Origin: Romboutsia sedimentorum
GTDB taxonomy: Bacteria; Bacillota; Clostridia; Peptostreptococcales; Peptostreptococcaceae
Direction of reading: 5' to 3'
Length of the DNA: 64,000 nt
Assembly: GCF_030131845.1 (NCBI RefSeq)
Contig: NZ_JASKYM010000003.1
Location: forward strand, 124,001-188,000
Under the pieces are notes generated by a model. It saw only the letters and a list, made by a program, of their open reading frames with translations. It searched no databases and was not told the DNA's origin. Of this stretch, positions 54,996-62,690 are shown one piece after another. Position 1 is the first letter of the stretch. Every line of letters starts with the position of its first letter. The translations under genes and the position numbers were made by a program.

Positions 54996-55099
54996 CATAT
55001 ATAAATAATTCGATGACTACACTAACCTAATGTATTAGAGTATAATTTTATAGTATAGATATTAATTAAGACAAATAAATTAGAAAGGCTGGAACAATA

Positions 55100-55510
55100 A
55101 TGATAAGAGAAGTTGTAAAGGATATATTATTTTTAGAACAAAAATCAGAACCTGCAAATAAAGAGGATGCAGGAGTTATTAATGATTTAATCGATACATT
55201 AAGGGCAAACTTAGAGCATTGTGTAGGCATGGCAGCTAATATGATAGGAGTAAAAAAACGTATATTGGTATTTAGTGCAGGTAATATAATAGTTCCTATG
55301 GTAAACCCAGTTATACTAAAAAAAGAGAATTCTTATGAGACGGAAGAAAGTTGCCTGTCTTTAATTGGCTCTAGAAAAACAACTAGATATGAAACAATAG
55401 AGGTAGAATATTTAGATAAAAACTTTAATAAACATAAACAAGTTTTTACAGGATTTACTGCACAAATTATTCAGCATGAAGTAGATCATTTTGAAGGTAT
55501 AATAATCTAA
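55100..55510 (+). CDS. def: peptide deformylase (short clostridial form)
   Basis: The 136-residue enzyme removes the formyl group from nascent proteins. Motif 1 is CVGMAANMIGV (degenerate GxGLAAxQ), motif 2 is ESCLS with metal ligand Cys85, motif 3 is QHEVDH with His126, Glu127 and His130. All catalytic residues are present although motif 1 carries Asn in place of the usual Gln. That substitution is common in the shorter second deformylases of clostridia. It is probably an accessory copy, since the essential one normally sits with fmt. Confidence 0.85.
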   Translation: MIREVVKDILFLEQKSEPANKEDAGVINDLIDTLRANLEHCVGMAANMIGVKKRILVFSAGNIIVPMVNPVILKKENSYETEESCLSLIGSRKTTRYETIEVEYLDKNFNKHKQVFTGFTAQIIQHEVDHFEGIII

Positions 55511-55605
55511 AAGTAATCCAAATTACAAGTGACTTGGCTATGACATCAAGGGATATAATTATTGACGATTTATGTAAAGTTTATATCAAAAAAATAAAAA
55601 TAAAC

Positions 55606-55650
55606 AATCGCGGGTATTATCCCATCGATTCGTTTCCATCATTTCATGTA
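55606..55650 (+). repeat. ssrA-tail repeat R10 (right-most clear copy, decayed)
   Basis: AATCGCGGGTATTATCCCAT, CGATTCGTTTCCATCA and then a lost TTGAAATCC part. The left arm still pairs (AATCG-GGG with CCC-CGATT). No terminator hairpin follows. It marks the likely right limit of the clear island. Confidence 0.7.
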
Positions 55651-55784
55651 TAAAAAAATAGGGGAATATAAAATCTACAATTATAAATAAAAACTCTAAA
55701 TATATTTTATATATTGAAAAACTAGTATATGCATGATATTATATTAAATATATAAGTAAATAAATACTTTTGTTTTGCTACCGA

Positions 55785-55855
55785 GTGAAACAAATCAAAG
55801 TGCTCAAACACATTCCATTAGGTCTTAGAAGGAATGTTGTCTGGGCATTTTTTTA
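55785..55855 (+). other. attenuator-like leader of the MATE gene
   Basis: TGCTCAAACACATTCC (55801-55816) pairs with GGAATGTTGTCTGGGCA (55831-55847), followed by seven T residues and then the MATE ribosome binding site. An open frame runs through the hairpin in the same phase as MATE (VKQIKVLKHIPLGLRRN). A terminator between promoter and gene is typical of drug-inducible resistance genes. Confidence 0.65.
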
Positions 55856-55868
55856 TGGGAGGTTTTAT

Positions 55869-57218
55869 ATGAATAAATACTACGTACTAAAAAACTTTTT
55901 TAAATATGTGAGCCTTAATGTTATAGGAATGATAGGTCTGTCCTGTTATATCCTTGCAGATACTTTTTTTGTTTCTAATGCTCTTGGATCCAATGGACTA
56001 GCTGCATTGAACTTTTCTATTTCAATTTATTGCATCATCAATGGTGCAGGCTTGATGATTGGTATTGGAGGTGCAACAAAACATAGTATTTTAAAGTCAC
56101 AAAATGAAGATGAAAAGGCTAATTCGATTTTTTCTAACACTGTTATCATAGGAATGATTGTAGGAATTATTATGCTTATTGTAGGAATATTTTTATCAAC
56201 ACCAATCGCAAAGCTACTTGGAGCAGATGGTGTTACATTAACAATGGCAAGTAATTACTTAACAACAATACTTTGCTTTTCACCATTTTTTATCCTAAAC
56301 AATATAATGCTTGCATTTATACGAAATGATGGAAACCCAAGATTGTCTATGGCAGCCATGCTTATAGGGAGTTTTTCAAATATTGTTCTTGACTACATCT
56401 TTATTTTCCCGTTTTCAATGGGAATGTTTGGGGCGGCTTTTGCTACAGGACTTGCGCCGATTATAAGTCTTTGTATTTTATCTTCACATTTTATAAAACA
56501 AAACAATAATTTTAAATTTATAAAATGTAAGGTAAATATAAAAGCTATAATAAATATTTTAGGACTTGGTTTATCGGCATTTATTACGGAAATTTCATCA
56601 GGACTTGTTCTTATTCTATTTAATCTTGTAATATTGGATCTTACAGGAATTGTAGGAGTAGCGGCATATGGAATAGTTGCAAACGTAGCACTTGTAGTAA
56701 TTTCAATATTTACAGGAATCGCACAAGGAATACAGCCACTGCTAAGCGAGGGCTATGGAAAAAATGATAGTATATTAATGAAGCGAGTATTAAAATATGC
56801 TATTACTTTATCTTTAGGTATAGCAACTGTTATATATATATTGACTTTATTTTTATCAGATAATATTATTGCTGCTTTTAACAGTGAAAATAATGCACAG
56901 CTAGTTCCTATTGCTACAAATGGGTTAAGGTTATACTTTACCGGGTTTTTCTTTGCTGGATCTAATATTGTTATAGCAGCCTTTTTAAGTGCAACCGCAA
57001 AAATGAAGAGTGCTTTTGTTGTTTCTATAATGCGTGGGTGTATAGCTATTATACCTATTTTATTCATTCTTATAGCATTTGGGGGAATGAATGGTGTATG
57101 GCTATCATTTACATTTGCTGAGATTATAACGACAATAACTGCAATAATATTTTTAACTAAATTAGAATCAAAAGAACAAAAGAATGGCGAAATAATGAAT
57201 TATGAAATAGGAAAATAA
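55869..57218 (+). CDS. MATE-family multidrug efflux transporter
   Basis: The 449-residue, 12-helix protein belongs to the MATE family (SLNVIGMIGLSCYILADTFF near the N-terminus; GANGLAA-like LGSNGLAALNF; GNPRLSMAAMLIGS in helix 5). It would export cationic drugs or toxins with Na+ or H+. I choose ATG 55869 behind GGGAGG; the frame is open further upstream but only through the terminator hairpin. It stands behind an attenuator and next to an ABC-F resistance gene. Confidence 0.9.
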   Translation: MNKYYVLKNFFKYVSLNVIGMIGLSCYILADTFFVSNALGSNGLAALNFSISIYCIINGAGLMIGIGGATKHSILKSQNEDEKANSIFSNTVIIGMIVGIIMLIVGIFLSTPIAKLLGADGVTLTMASNYLTTILCFSPFFILNNIMLAFIRNDGNPRLSMAAMLIGSFSNIVLDYIFIFPFSMGMFGAAFATGLAPIISLCILSSHFIKQNNNFKFIKCKVNIKAIINILGLGLSAFITEISSGLVLILFNLVILDLTGIVGVAAYGIVANVALVVISIFTGIAQGIQPLLSEGYGKNDSILMKRVLKYAITLSLGIATVIYILTLFLSDNIIAAFNSENNAQLVPIATNGLRLYFTGFFFAGSNIVIAAFLSATAKMKSAFVVSIMRGCIAIIPILFILIAFGGMNGVWLSFTFAEIITTITAIIFLTKLESKEQKNGEIMNYEIGK

Positions 57219-57347
57219 ACTATAATTTACCTAAATAGTTTGTGTAGGTTATCCTAGATAGAATAGTTTAAATTAATAGAATGAGTTGCAATTAAATTTC
57301 AAAAGCACTATAATAATAAAAAATAGACATAGAGGTGATTAGATAAA

Positions 57348-57617
57348 ATGAACAATTAATCTTATTTAAAATAACAATAATATAGTTTGATTAGGTTTTT
57401 AAGCATCAAAATAGATGTTTTATTAAGTAAACCTAAAAGCTACTTAAAGTTAAAATAAGATTAAATGTTATAACTAAATCACTCAAACAAAAGCAATTAT
57501 AGCTTTTATTTGTATGTCATAATATTTGTATATAACAACTTTCTTATCTTTGAGTAGCAATAAATGCTATTTAAGTTAAGGAAGTTTTTTATTTCCTTAA
57601 AAAAGGAGAGGATAATT
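57348..57617 (+). other. regulatory leader of the ABC-F gene, with a three-codon upstream frame
   Basis: A micro-frame ATG AAC AAT TAA (57348-57359) has a GAGGTGA ribosome binding site. It is followed by a GGTTT...AAACC stem, a terminator-like AAAAGC/GCTTTT hairpin (57489-57507) and TTAAGGAA/TTCCTTAA (57576-57600) touching the ABC-F ribosome binding site. Tiny upstream frames plus competing hairpins are typical of drug-induced ABC-F genes. The rest of the 399-bp gap (57219-57347) holds the likely promoter. Confidence 0.7.
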
Positions 57618-59183
57618 ATGGCACAAATTAAAATAAATAACTTAAGCTTTCAATATGATACTCATGGAGAAGATATATTTAAAAATGTATCTCTAGATAT
57701 AGATACTGATTGGAAATTAGGATTAATAGGTAGAAATGGTAGAGGGAAAACGACCTTTTTAAAACTCTTAAAAGAAGAGTATAAATACAGCGGTCAGATA
57801 ATAAGTCCAGTGAACTTTGACTATTTTCCTATGGATATAGAGGATGATACTCAAGCTGCATTAGAGGTTATGAGGCAGTCAATTGCCTCTTTTACTAAAT
57901 GGGAAAAAGAGTTAGAGGAGTATTCAAGCGATATTAAATATATAAAAGAGTATGGAGAAGTACTAGACAATTTTATATATTATGATGGATATATCATAAA
58001 TGAAATGATAGAAAAGGAAGTAAGAAAAATAGGGTTAAATCCAGAAATACTTGATAGAACTTTTAAAACATTAAGCTCTGGAGAACAAACTAAATTACTA
58101 TTAGTAGCTTTATTTCTTAGAAAAAATAGCTTTTTACTTATTGATGAACCTACCAACCACTTAGATGCAGAAGGTAGAGAATGTGTAGCTAAATATTTAG
58201 AGAAGAAGAAAGGTTTTATATTAGTTTCACATGATAGAAATTTCTTAGATAAAACTATTGATCATGTTTTATCTATTAATAAGAATAATATAGATATTCA
58301 AAAAGGCAATTACTCTACATGGCAAGTAAATAATTATAGAAGGGATGAGTTTGAAAAAGCAGAAAATAAAAAATTACTTAAAGATATAAATAGGTTAAAA
58401 ACAACAGCTAAACAAAAATCTAATTGGTCTGATAAATTAGAAGCCACTAAGGTAGGTAATGGTCCTGTAGATAAAGGGTATATTGGACATAAAGCTGCAA
58501 AAATGATGAAAAGAGCTAAGTGTTTAGAGAAACGTCAGAATAAAGCAATAGAAGAAAAATCAAAATTGCTAAAAAATACAGAAGAAGTAGAAAAACTTAA
58601 AATAGACAACATATATGTAAATTCAGAGAAGTTATTAGAAGTTATAGATTTACAAATAACATATCAAAGAGAAGTATTTAAGGAGCCTATAAGTTTTAAA
58701 ATTAAACCAGGAGAGCGTGTTTGGCTTAGAGGAAAAAATGGTTGTGGTAAATCAAGTCTAATAAAATTATTAATGGGTAAAGAAATGAATTATACAGGTT
58801 ATATAGAAAAGATAAATAATATATCCTATGTTTCTCAAGAAACAGATTTTTTAAAAGGGAAAATTAAAGATTTTTCTACTGATGAAGGAATAGATGAAAA
58901 ATATTTAAAAAGTAGCTTGCATCAATTAGGTGTAAAAAATGCTCAATTTGAAAAAAATATAGAAGAGTGGAGTGAGGGGCAAAGAAAAAAGCTACTTATT
59001 GCAGCAAGTTTATGTGAACCAACAAAGCTTTATATTTGGGATGAACCCCTAAATTTTATAGATGTAATTTCTCGTATACAAATAGAGAATATGATTCTTG
59101 AAGAGAAGCCTGCTATGTTATTTGTTGAGCATGACCAATGCTTTGGAGAAAATATAGCTACTAAAATTATAGATATATTATAA
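57618..59183 (+). CDS. ABC-F ribosome-protection ATPase (Lsa/CplR-like)
   Basis: The 521-residue soluble protein has two ABC domains: Walker A GRNGRGKTT (about residue 39) with signature LSSGEQTK, and Walker A GKNGCGKSS (about 378) with signature WSEGQRKK. They are joined by a long charged linker (about residues 230-320) typical of antibiotic-resistance ABC-F proteins. The opening NLSFQYD and DTDWKLGLIGRN match the Lsa/CplR group, which gives lincosamide, streptogramin A and pleuromutilin resistance. I choose ATG 57618 behind AAAGGAGAGG. It is preceded by an attenuator-type leader. Confidence 0.9.
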   Translation: MAQIKINNLSFQYDTHGEDIFKNVSLDIDTDWKLGLIGRNGRGKTTFLKLLKEEYKYSGQIISPVNFDYFPMDIEDDTQAALEVMRQSIASFTKWEKELEEYSSDIKYIKEYGEVLDNFIYYDGYIINEMIEKEVRKIGLNPEILDRTFKTLSSGEQTKLLLVALFLRKNSFLLIDEPTNHLDAEGRECVAKYLEKKKGFILVSHDRNFLDKTIDHVLSINKNNIDIQKGNYSTWQVNNYRRDEFEKAENKKLLKDINRLKTTAKQKSNWSDKLEATKVGNGPVDKGYIGHKAAKMMKRAKCLEKRQNKAIEEKSKLLKNTEEVEKLKIDNIYVNSEKLLEVIDLQITYQREVFKEPISFKIKPGERVWLRGKNGCGKSSLIKLLMGKEMNYTGYIEKINNISYVSQETDFLKGKIKDFSTDEGIDEKYLKSSLHQLGVKNAQFEKNIEEWSEGQRKKLLIAASLCEPTKLYIWDEPLNFIDVISRIQIENMILEEKPAMLFVEHDQCFGENIATKIIDIL

Positions 59184-59228
59184 AATATATTAAATATTAT
59201 AATTTAGTTAAAAGCCTTAATAGCTTGA

Positions 59229-59256
59229 TTGACAATGTATAAAAAGTTGCTATAAT
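59229..59256 (+). promoter_or_regulatory. sigma-A promoter of the ornithine cyclodeaminase-like gene
   Basis: TTGACA (59229-59234), a 16-nt spacer and TATAAT (59251-59256) are perfect consensus boxes 80 nt before the gene start. Confidence 0.85.
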
Positions 59257-59335
59257 TATAGTAAAGTTAGTAGTTACTAAAAGGATATACTAGTGTTATA
59301 TTTTTAACTATAGTATAAAGATATGGGAGGACTAA

Positions 59336-60322
59336 ATGTTATTATTATCAAAAGATGATATCAAAAAGATATTTACAATGAAAGATTCTATAGAAACAAA
59401 TAAGCTATCTTTCAAATTATTTTCTGAGGGGAAAAGTGAGGTTCCACTAAGAACGACAATACAAGCACCAAATCATAATGGAGTATTTTTATTTATGCCA
59501 TCTTATGTAGAAGAACTAGATGTTGCTGGATTAAAAGTAGTTAATATATTCCCTGAAAATATTAATGAAAATTTACCAACTGCTCCAGCTCAAGTATTGT
59601 TGATAGATGGAAAAACGGGAATAGTAAGCGCTATTTTAGATGGAACATATGTAACACAATTACGTACAGGAGCATCTTCAGGAGCTGCGTTTGATTTATT
59701 TGCTATAAAAGGTGCAAAAATAGGAGCATTAATAGGTACTGGGGGTCAAGCTTCAGCTCAACTAGAAGCTATGATGGTTGCTCGTGACCTAGATATTGTT
59801 AAGGTGTATGATTTAAATAAAGAAAGAACAGAAGCTTTTGTAAATAAAATGAAAGAAGATTTAAAAGAATATAAAACTGAAATAGTAGCAGCTAGCTCAT
59901 CTGATGAAGCTATAGTTGATGCAGATATAATTGTTACTGTAACACCTTCAAATACACCTGTATTTGATGGAACTAAAGTTAAAAAGGGTGCTACTGTAAG
60001 TTGTGTTGGTTCGTATCAACATCATATGCAAGAGATGGACCCAGCAATTCTTCCAAGAACATCAAAGATATACTTTGACTCACAAGAAGCTGTATTGTCA
60101 GAATCTGGAGATATATTAATACCTTTAGAAGAGGGGATTATAACTAAAGAAGATTTTACTGGTGATATTGGAGATGTATTACTTGGAAATGTAGTTGGTC
60201 GTGAGAATGATGATGAAATTATTGTTTATAAAAACGTTGGAGTAGGTCTACTTGATTTAATGACTGCTAGAGCGATATATATAAAAGCTAAAGAAGCTGG
60301 TATTGGAACTGAATGGAATTAA
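59336..60322 (+). CDS. ornithine cyclodeaminase / mu-crystallin family protein
   Basis: The 328-residue NAD(P)-dependent protein has the family opening LLLSKDDIKKIFTMKDSIE, the substrate-side EVPLRTTIQ and VTQLRTGASSGAA segments, and a Rossmann motif ALIGTGGQASAQLEAM (about residues 130-145). Members convert ornithine to proline, or reduce/oxidise imino and amino acids such as alanine; the exact substrate cannot be read. Ornithine-to-proline conversion would fit Stickland fermentation. The ribosome binding site is GGGAGG. It is the only gene of its transcript. Confidence 0.85.
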   Translation: MLLLSKDDIKKIFTMKDSIETNKLSFKLFSEGKSEVPLRTTIQAPNHNGVFLFMPSYVEELDVAGLKVVNIFPENINENLPTAPAQVLLIDGKTGIVSAILDGTYVTQLRTGASSGAAFDLFAIKGAKIGALIGTGGQASAQLEAMMVARDLDIVKVYDLNKERTEAFVNKMKEDLKEYKTEIVAASSSDEAIVDADIIVTVTPSNTPVFDGTKVKKGATVSCVGSYQHHMQEMDPAILPRTSKIYFDSQEAVLSESGDILIPLEEGIITKEDFTGDIGDVLLGNVVGRENDDEIIVYKNVGVGLLDLMTARAIYIKAKEAGIGTEWN

Positions 60323-60340
60323 TCTAATAAAAAAATTAAA

Positions 60341-60382
60341 AGGGCAGTTGTAAAATATTAAATAATATATTGCAACTGCCCT
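60341..60382 (+). terminator. hairpin after the ornithine cyclodeaminase-like gene
   Basis: AGGGCAGTTG and CAACTGCCCT are perfect complements with a 22-nt loop; only ATTT follows, so termination may be partial. Confidence 0.65.
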
Positions 60383-60468
60383 ATTTACTAAGGATAACAT
60401 ATATGATACAGTAGCCGTTAGACGCAGTACATGAGAGATTATATGTTATAAAGAAAAAGGTGAAATAT

Positions 60469-61269
60469 ATGATAGATGAAAAAATAAATTTATTGAAGAG
60501 TATAGGACTGACAGATGCAGAGTCAAAAGTTTATTTGACTTTAATAAAGCATGGAAATAATTCGGGATATGAAGCTAGTAAGCTTTCTGGAGTTCCTCGT
60601 TCAAAAATTTATAATACATTAGAGTCCTTAGTTAGAAAAGGATTTATTTTATTTTCTGAAAATGATGGAAATACACGTTATACATCTATACCTATAAATG
60701 AAATTTCTCAAAAGATTAAACGAGATATGAATTACACATTAGATGAATTAGATGTACAATTAAAAGACTATGAAGCAGTTACAGACTTAGAGTCTATATG
60801 GCATATCAAAGAGTATAATAATGTTTTTGCAAAATGTAGAAATATTATTAACAGTACAGAAAAAGAATTATTAATTCAAGTATGGGAAGAAGATATTAGC
60901 GAAATAATTGACGAAGTAGTGCAGATGCAATCTATGGGAATTAAAATAGGAGTTGTATTTTTTAGTGAAAATGAAAAGTCTACTCTTCCACTTAACAATT
61001 ATGTTAAGCATGGTATGTTAAAACAAAAGTACGAAGAGATGGGTGGAAGATTTATTACCCTTGTATCTGACAACAAACAAGTTGTTTTTGGTCAAATTTT
61101 AAGCGGAAATGTAGCAGAAGTAATATGGACCAAATCAAAACCTATGATATCTATGGCTGGAGAATGTGTCCGTCACGATATGTATTTCTACAGAGGTGCT
61201 GATATCTGTAAAGATGAAATGAAAAAAGAATTAGGTAATGATTATTCTAAAATTAGAGATATATTTTAA
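60469..61269 (+). CDS. TrmB-family transcriptional regulator
   Basis: The 266-residue protein has an N-terminal winged HTH (about residues 5-75: LLKSIGLTDAESKVYLTLI, YEASKLSGVPRSKIYNTL) and a TrmB-type C-terminal ligand domain (about 105-260). TrmB proteins in clostridia regulate sugar or amino-acid genes. I choose ATG 60469 with AAGGTG upstream; a GTG at 60460 is in frame but badly spaced. Targets are unknown; candidates are its neighbours. Confidence 0.85.
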   Translation: MIDEKINLLKSIGLTDAESKVYLTLIKHGNNSGYEASKLSGVPRSKIYNTLESLVRKGFILFSENDGNTRYTSIPINEISQKIKRDMNYTLDELDVQLKDYEAVTDLESIWHIKEYNNVFAKCRNIINSTEKELLIQVWEEDISEIIDEVVQMQSMGIKIGVVFFSENEKSTLPLNNYVKHGMLKQKYEEMGGRFITLVSDNKQVVFGQILSGNVAEVIWTKSKPMISMAGECVRHDMYFYRGADICKDEMKKELGNDYSKIRDIF

Positions 61270-61276
61270 TATGATT

Positions 61277-61325
61277 TATTGAAGCCCATAAAAAATACAT
61301 TGATAATATTATCAGTGTATTTTTT
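61277..61325 (+). repeat. possible decayed ssrA-tail repeat R11 / terminator
   Basis: TTGAAGCCCATAAAAAAT, then ACATTGATAAT, ATTATCAGTGTATTTTTT. This follows the TTGAAATCCACGAAAA-terminator layout of R8 at most positions, but the CGTCTCCACCA core is missing. It works as a terminator for the TrmB-like gene. It may mean the island once reached 61.3 kb. Confidence 0.5.
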
Positions 61326-61433
61326 ATATGTAAAAATTTGGTTAATTTAAAACTATATAAATTATATTTATTAAATAGAAACTCATTTTATGATAAAATT
61401 AGACATAATCATACTATGTTCGGGGGTGTTGAA

Positions 61434-62468
61434 TTGAAAAAAGACAAATTAAACTTAGAGAAAGTAATCGATTTCAAAAAGTGGCAGAAGTTACAAGATG
61501 ATTTATCTTTAGTTACAAATATAGCTATAATTACTGTTGATTATAAAGGAAACCCAATTACCAAGCATAGTAGATGCTATAAGTTCTGCGAATTAGTAAG
61601 AGCTCATCCTCAGATGGTAAAATACTGTCAAAAATGTGACTCAAGAGGTGGATTAGAAGCGGTACGTTTGAATGAACCTTATATATATCTATGTCACTAC
61701 AATATAGTAGACGTTGCGGTACCTATTATTATAGAGGGAAGATATATGGGGGCAATAATGGCTGGTCAAGTGAAGTTATCAGACTATGATACAACTGAAG
61801 GCATGGAGAAAATAGTTACAACTTCACATGAACCATTAGCTAATAAAGTACTTAATGAACTTAGAGAATACTATGAAGAATTACCAATCCTCTCATACAA
61901 AGAAGTAAAAAATATTGCCAATATGTTATCTTCATTATGCAATTACTTAGTAGAAGAAGCACTAGATAAAAACTTAATCTTAGAAATGTATAAAAAATCA
62001 ATTGGTAGCGAAACTCAATTAGAGTCTAGTGATTTTAAAGGTTATACAGCTAAAAATATTCAAAATATCAAAAAAGAGATATCAAATGCTATTATAGATG
62101 CATGTGTGCCAGATTTCAAAGACGATGAAATAAAGACAAATATAAGTTCAACTTTAAAGCCAGCGATAGAGTATATTTATCAAAACAAAAGTGAAAATAT
62201 ATCTGCTGAAAAAATGGCAAAAATCTGTCATATAAGCCAAAGTTATTTTAGTCGATTGTTTGCAAAGGAAATGGGAGATAGTTTTTCAAATTATCTATCT
62301 AGATTAAAGATTCAATGGGCAAAAAATATTTTAGAAGAAACTGATATGAGTGTTAATCAAATAAGTGAAGAGATTGGATTTAATGAACCTGGATATTTTA
62401 TAAAAATATTTAAAAAATATGAGGGTGTTACTCCATCTATATATAGAAAGTATTATAAAAATAATTAA
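61434..62468 (+). CDS. PocR-domain AraC-family regulator
   Basis: The 344-residue protein has a PocR sensory domain (about residues 10-175) with a Cys-rich RCYKFCELVRAHPQMVKYCQ and CDSRGG segment and VDVAVPIIIEGRYMGAIMAGQ. A C-terminal AraC HTH pair follows (about 240-344, with MAKICHISQSYFSRLF and EIGFNEPGYFIKIFKKYEG). Such regulators control glycerol and propanediol use. The start is uncertain: I prefer TTG 61434 behind GGGGGTG, with ATG 61416 as the alternative. Adjacent gldA and dhaK are the probable targets. Confidence 0.87.
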   Translation: MKKDKLNLEKVIDFKKWQKLQDDLSLVTNIAIITVDYKGNPITKHSRCYKFCELVRAHPQMVKYCQKCDSRGGLEAVRLNEPYIYLCHYNIVDVAVPIIIEGRYMGAIMAGQVKLSDYDTTEGMEKIVTTSHEPLANKVLNELREYYEELPILSYKEVKNIANMLSSLCNYLVEEALDKNLILEMYKKSIGSETQLESSDFKGYTAKNIQNIKKEISNAIIDACVPDFKDDEIKTNISSTLKPAIEYIYQNKSENISAEKMAKICHISQSYFSRLFAKEMGDSFSNYLSRLKIQWAKNILEETDMSVNQISEEIGFNEPGYFIKIFKKYEGVTPSIYRKYYKNN

Positions 62469-62535
62469 ATATAGCGATAAGTTAGAAACATTAGATATAT
62501 ACATGTAAATGGTTAAGATGTTAACGAAAAGTAGT

Positions 62536-62588
62536 AAAATTACAATTTTATGATTTTAGTTAATAAAATTACGATTGTAAATTGTAAT
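62536..62588 (+). promoter_or_regulatory. repeat-rich operator region before gldA
   Basis: AAAATTACAATTTTA (62536-62550) and AAAATTACGATTGTA (62565-62579) form a direct repeat 29 nt apart. ATTACAATTT (62539-62548) and AAATTGTAAT (62579-62588) form a perfect inverted repeat. It lies about 100 nt before gldA and is a good candidate binding site for the adjacent PocR/AraC regulator. Confidence 0.55.
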
Positions 62589-62690
62589 ATTATGACATGT
62601 GAGTCTAATGTACAAAAAGGAAAACGGTATTATAATGTAGTTAAGATTAAATAACGAAAATAAATTAAAAATAGACGGGAGTAAATTTAT

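Larger units (their letters stand above)
23550..55650 (+). mobile_element. composite ssrA-associated cassette island
   Basis: From the ssrA 3' end to about 55.65 kb, copies of an ssrA-tail repeat occur in one orientation at 23.54 (in ssrA), 28.34, 30.63, 35.42, 37.02, 42.64, 44.81, 45.86, 49.05, 52.07 and 55.61 kb. They bound modules of 1-6 kb that have no metabolic continuity and include envelope-defence operons, surface proteins, a toxin-antitoxin pair and decayed fragments. This is the pattern expected from successive site-specific insertions at ssrA (attR-like scars). No integrase, transposase or excisionase is visible, so if mobile they would depend on a recombinase elsewhere. The island interpretation is inference; the repeats are directly visible. 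Confidence 0.75.

Noticed and set aside
23538-55650. The repeats as a CRISPR array
   Set aside because: Spacing is 1-6 kb with genes between, repeats are over 50 nt and imperfect, and no cas genes are present.
23538-55650. The repeats as classical integron attC sites
   Set aside because: They lack the attC RYYYAAC/GTTRRRY boxes and there is no intI; their core is the tmRNA 3' end, so tyrosine-recombinase att scars at ssrA fit better.
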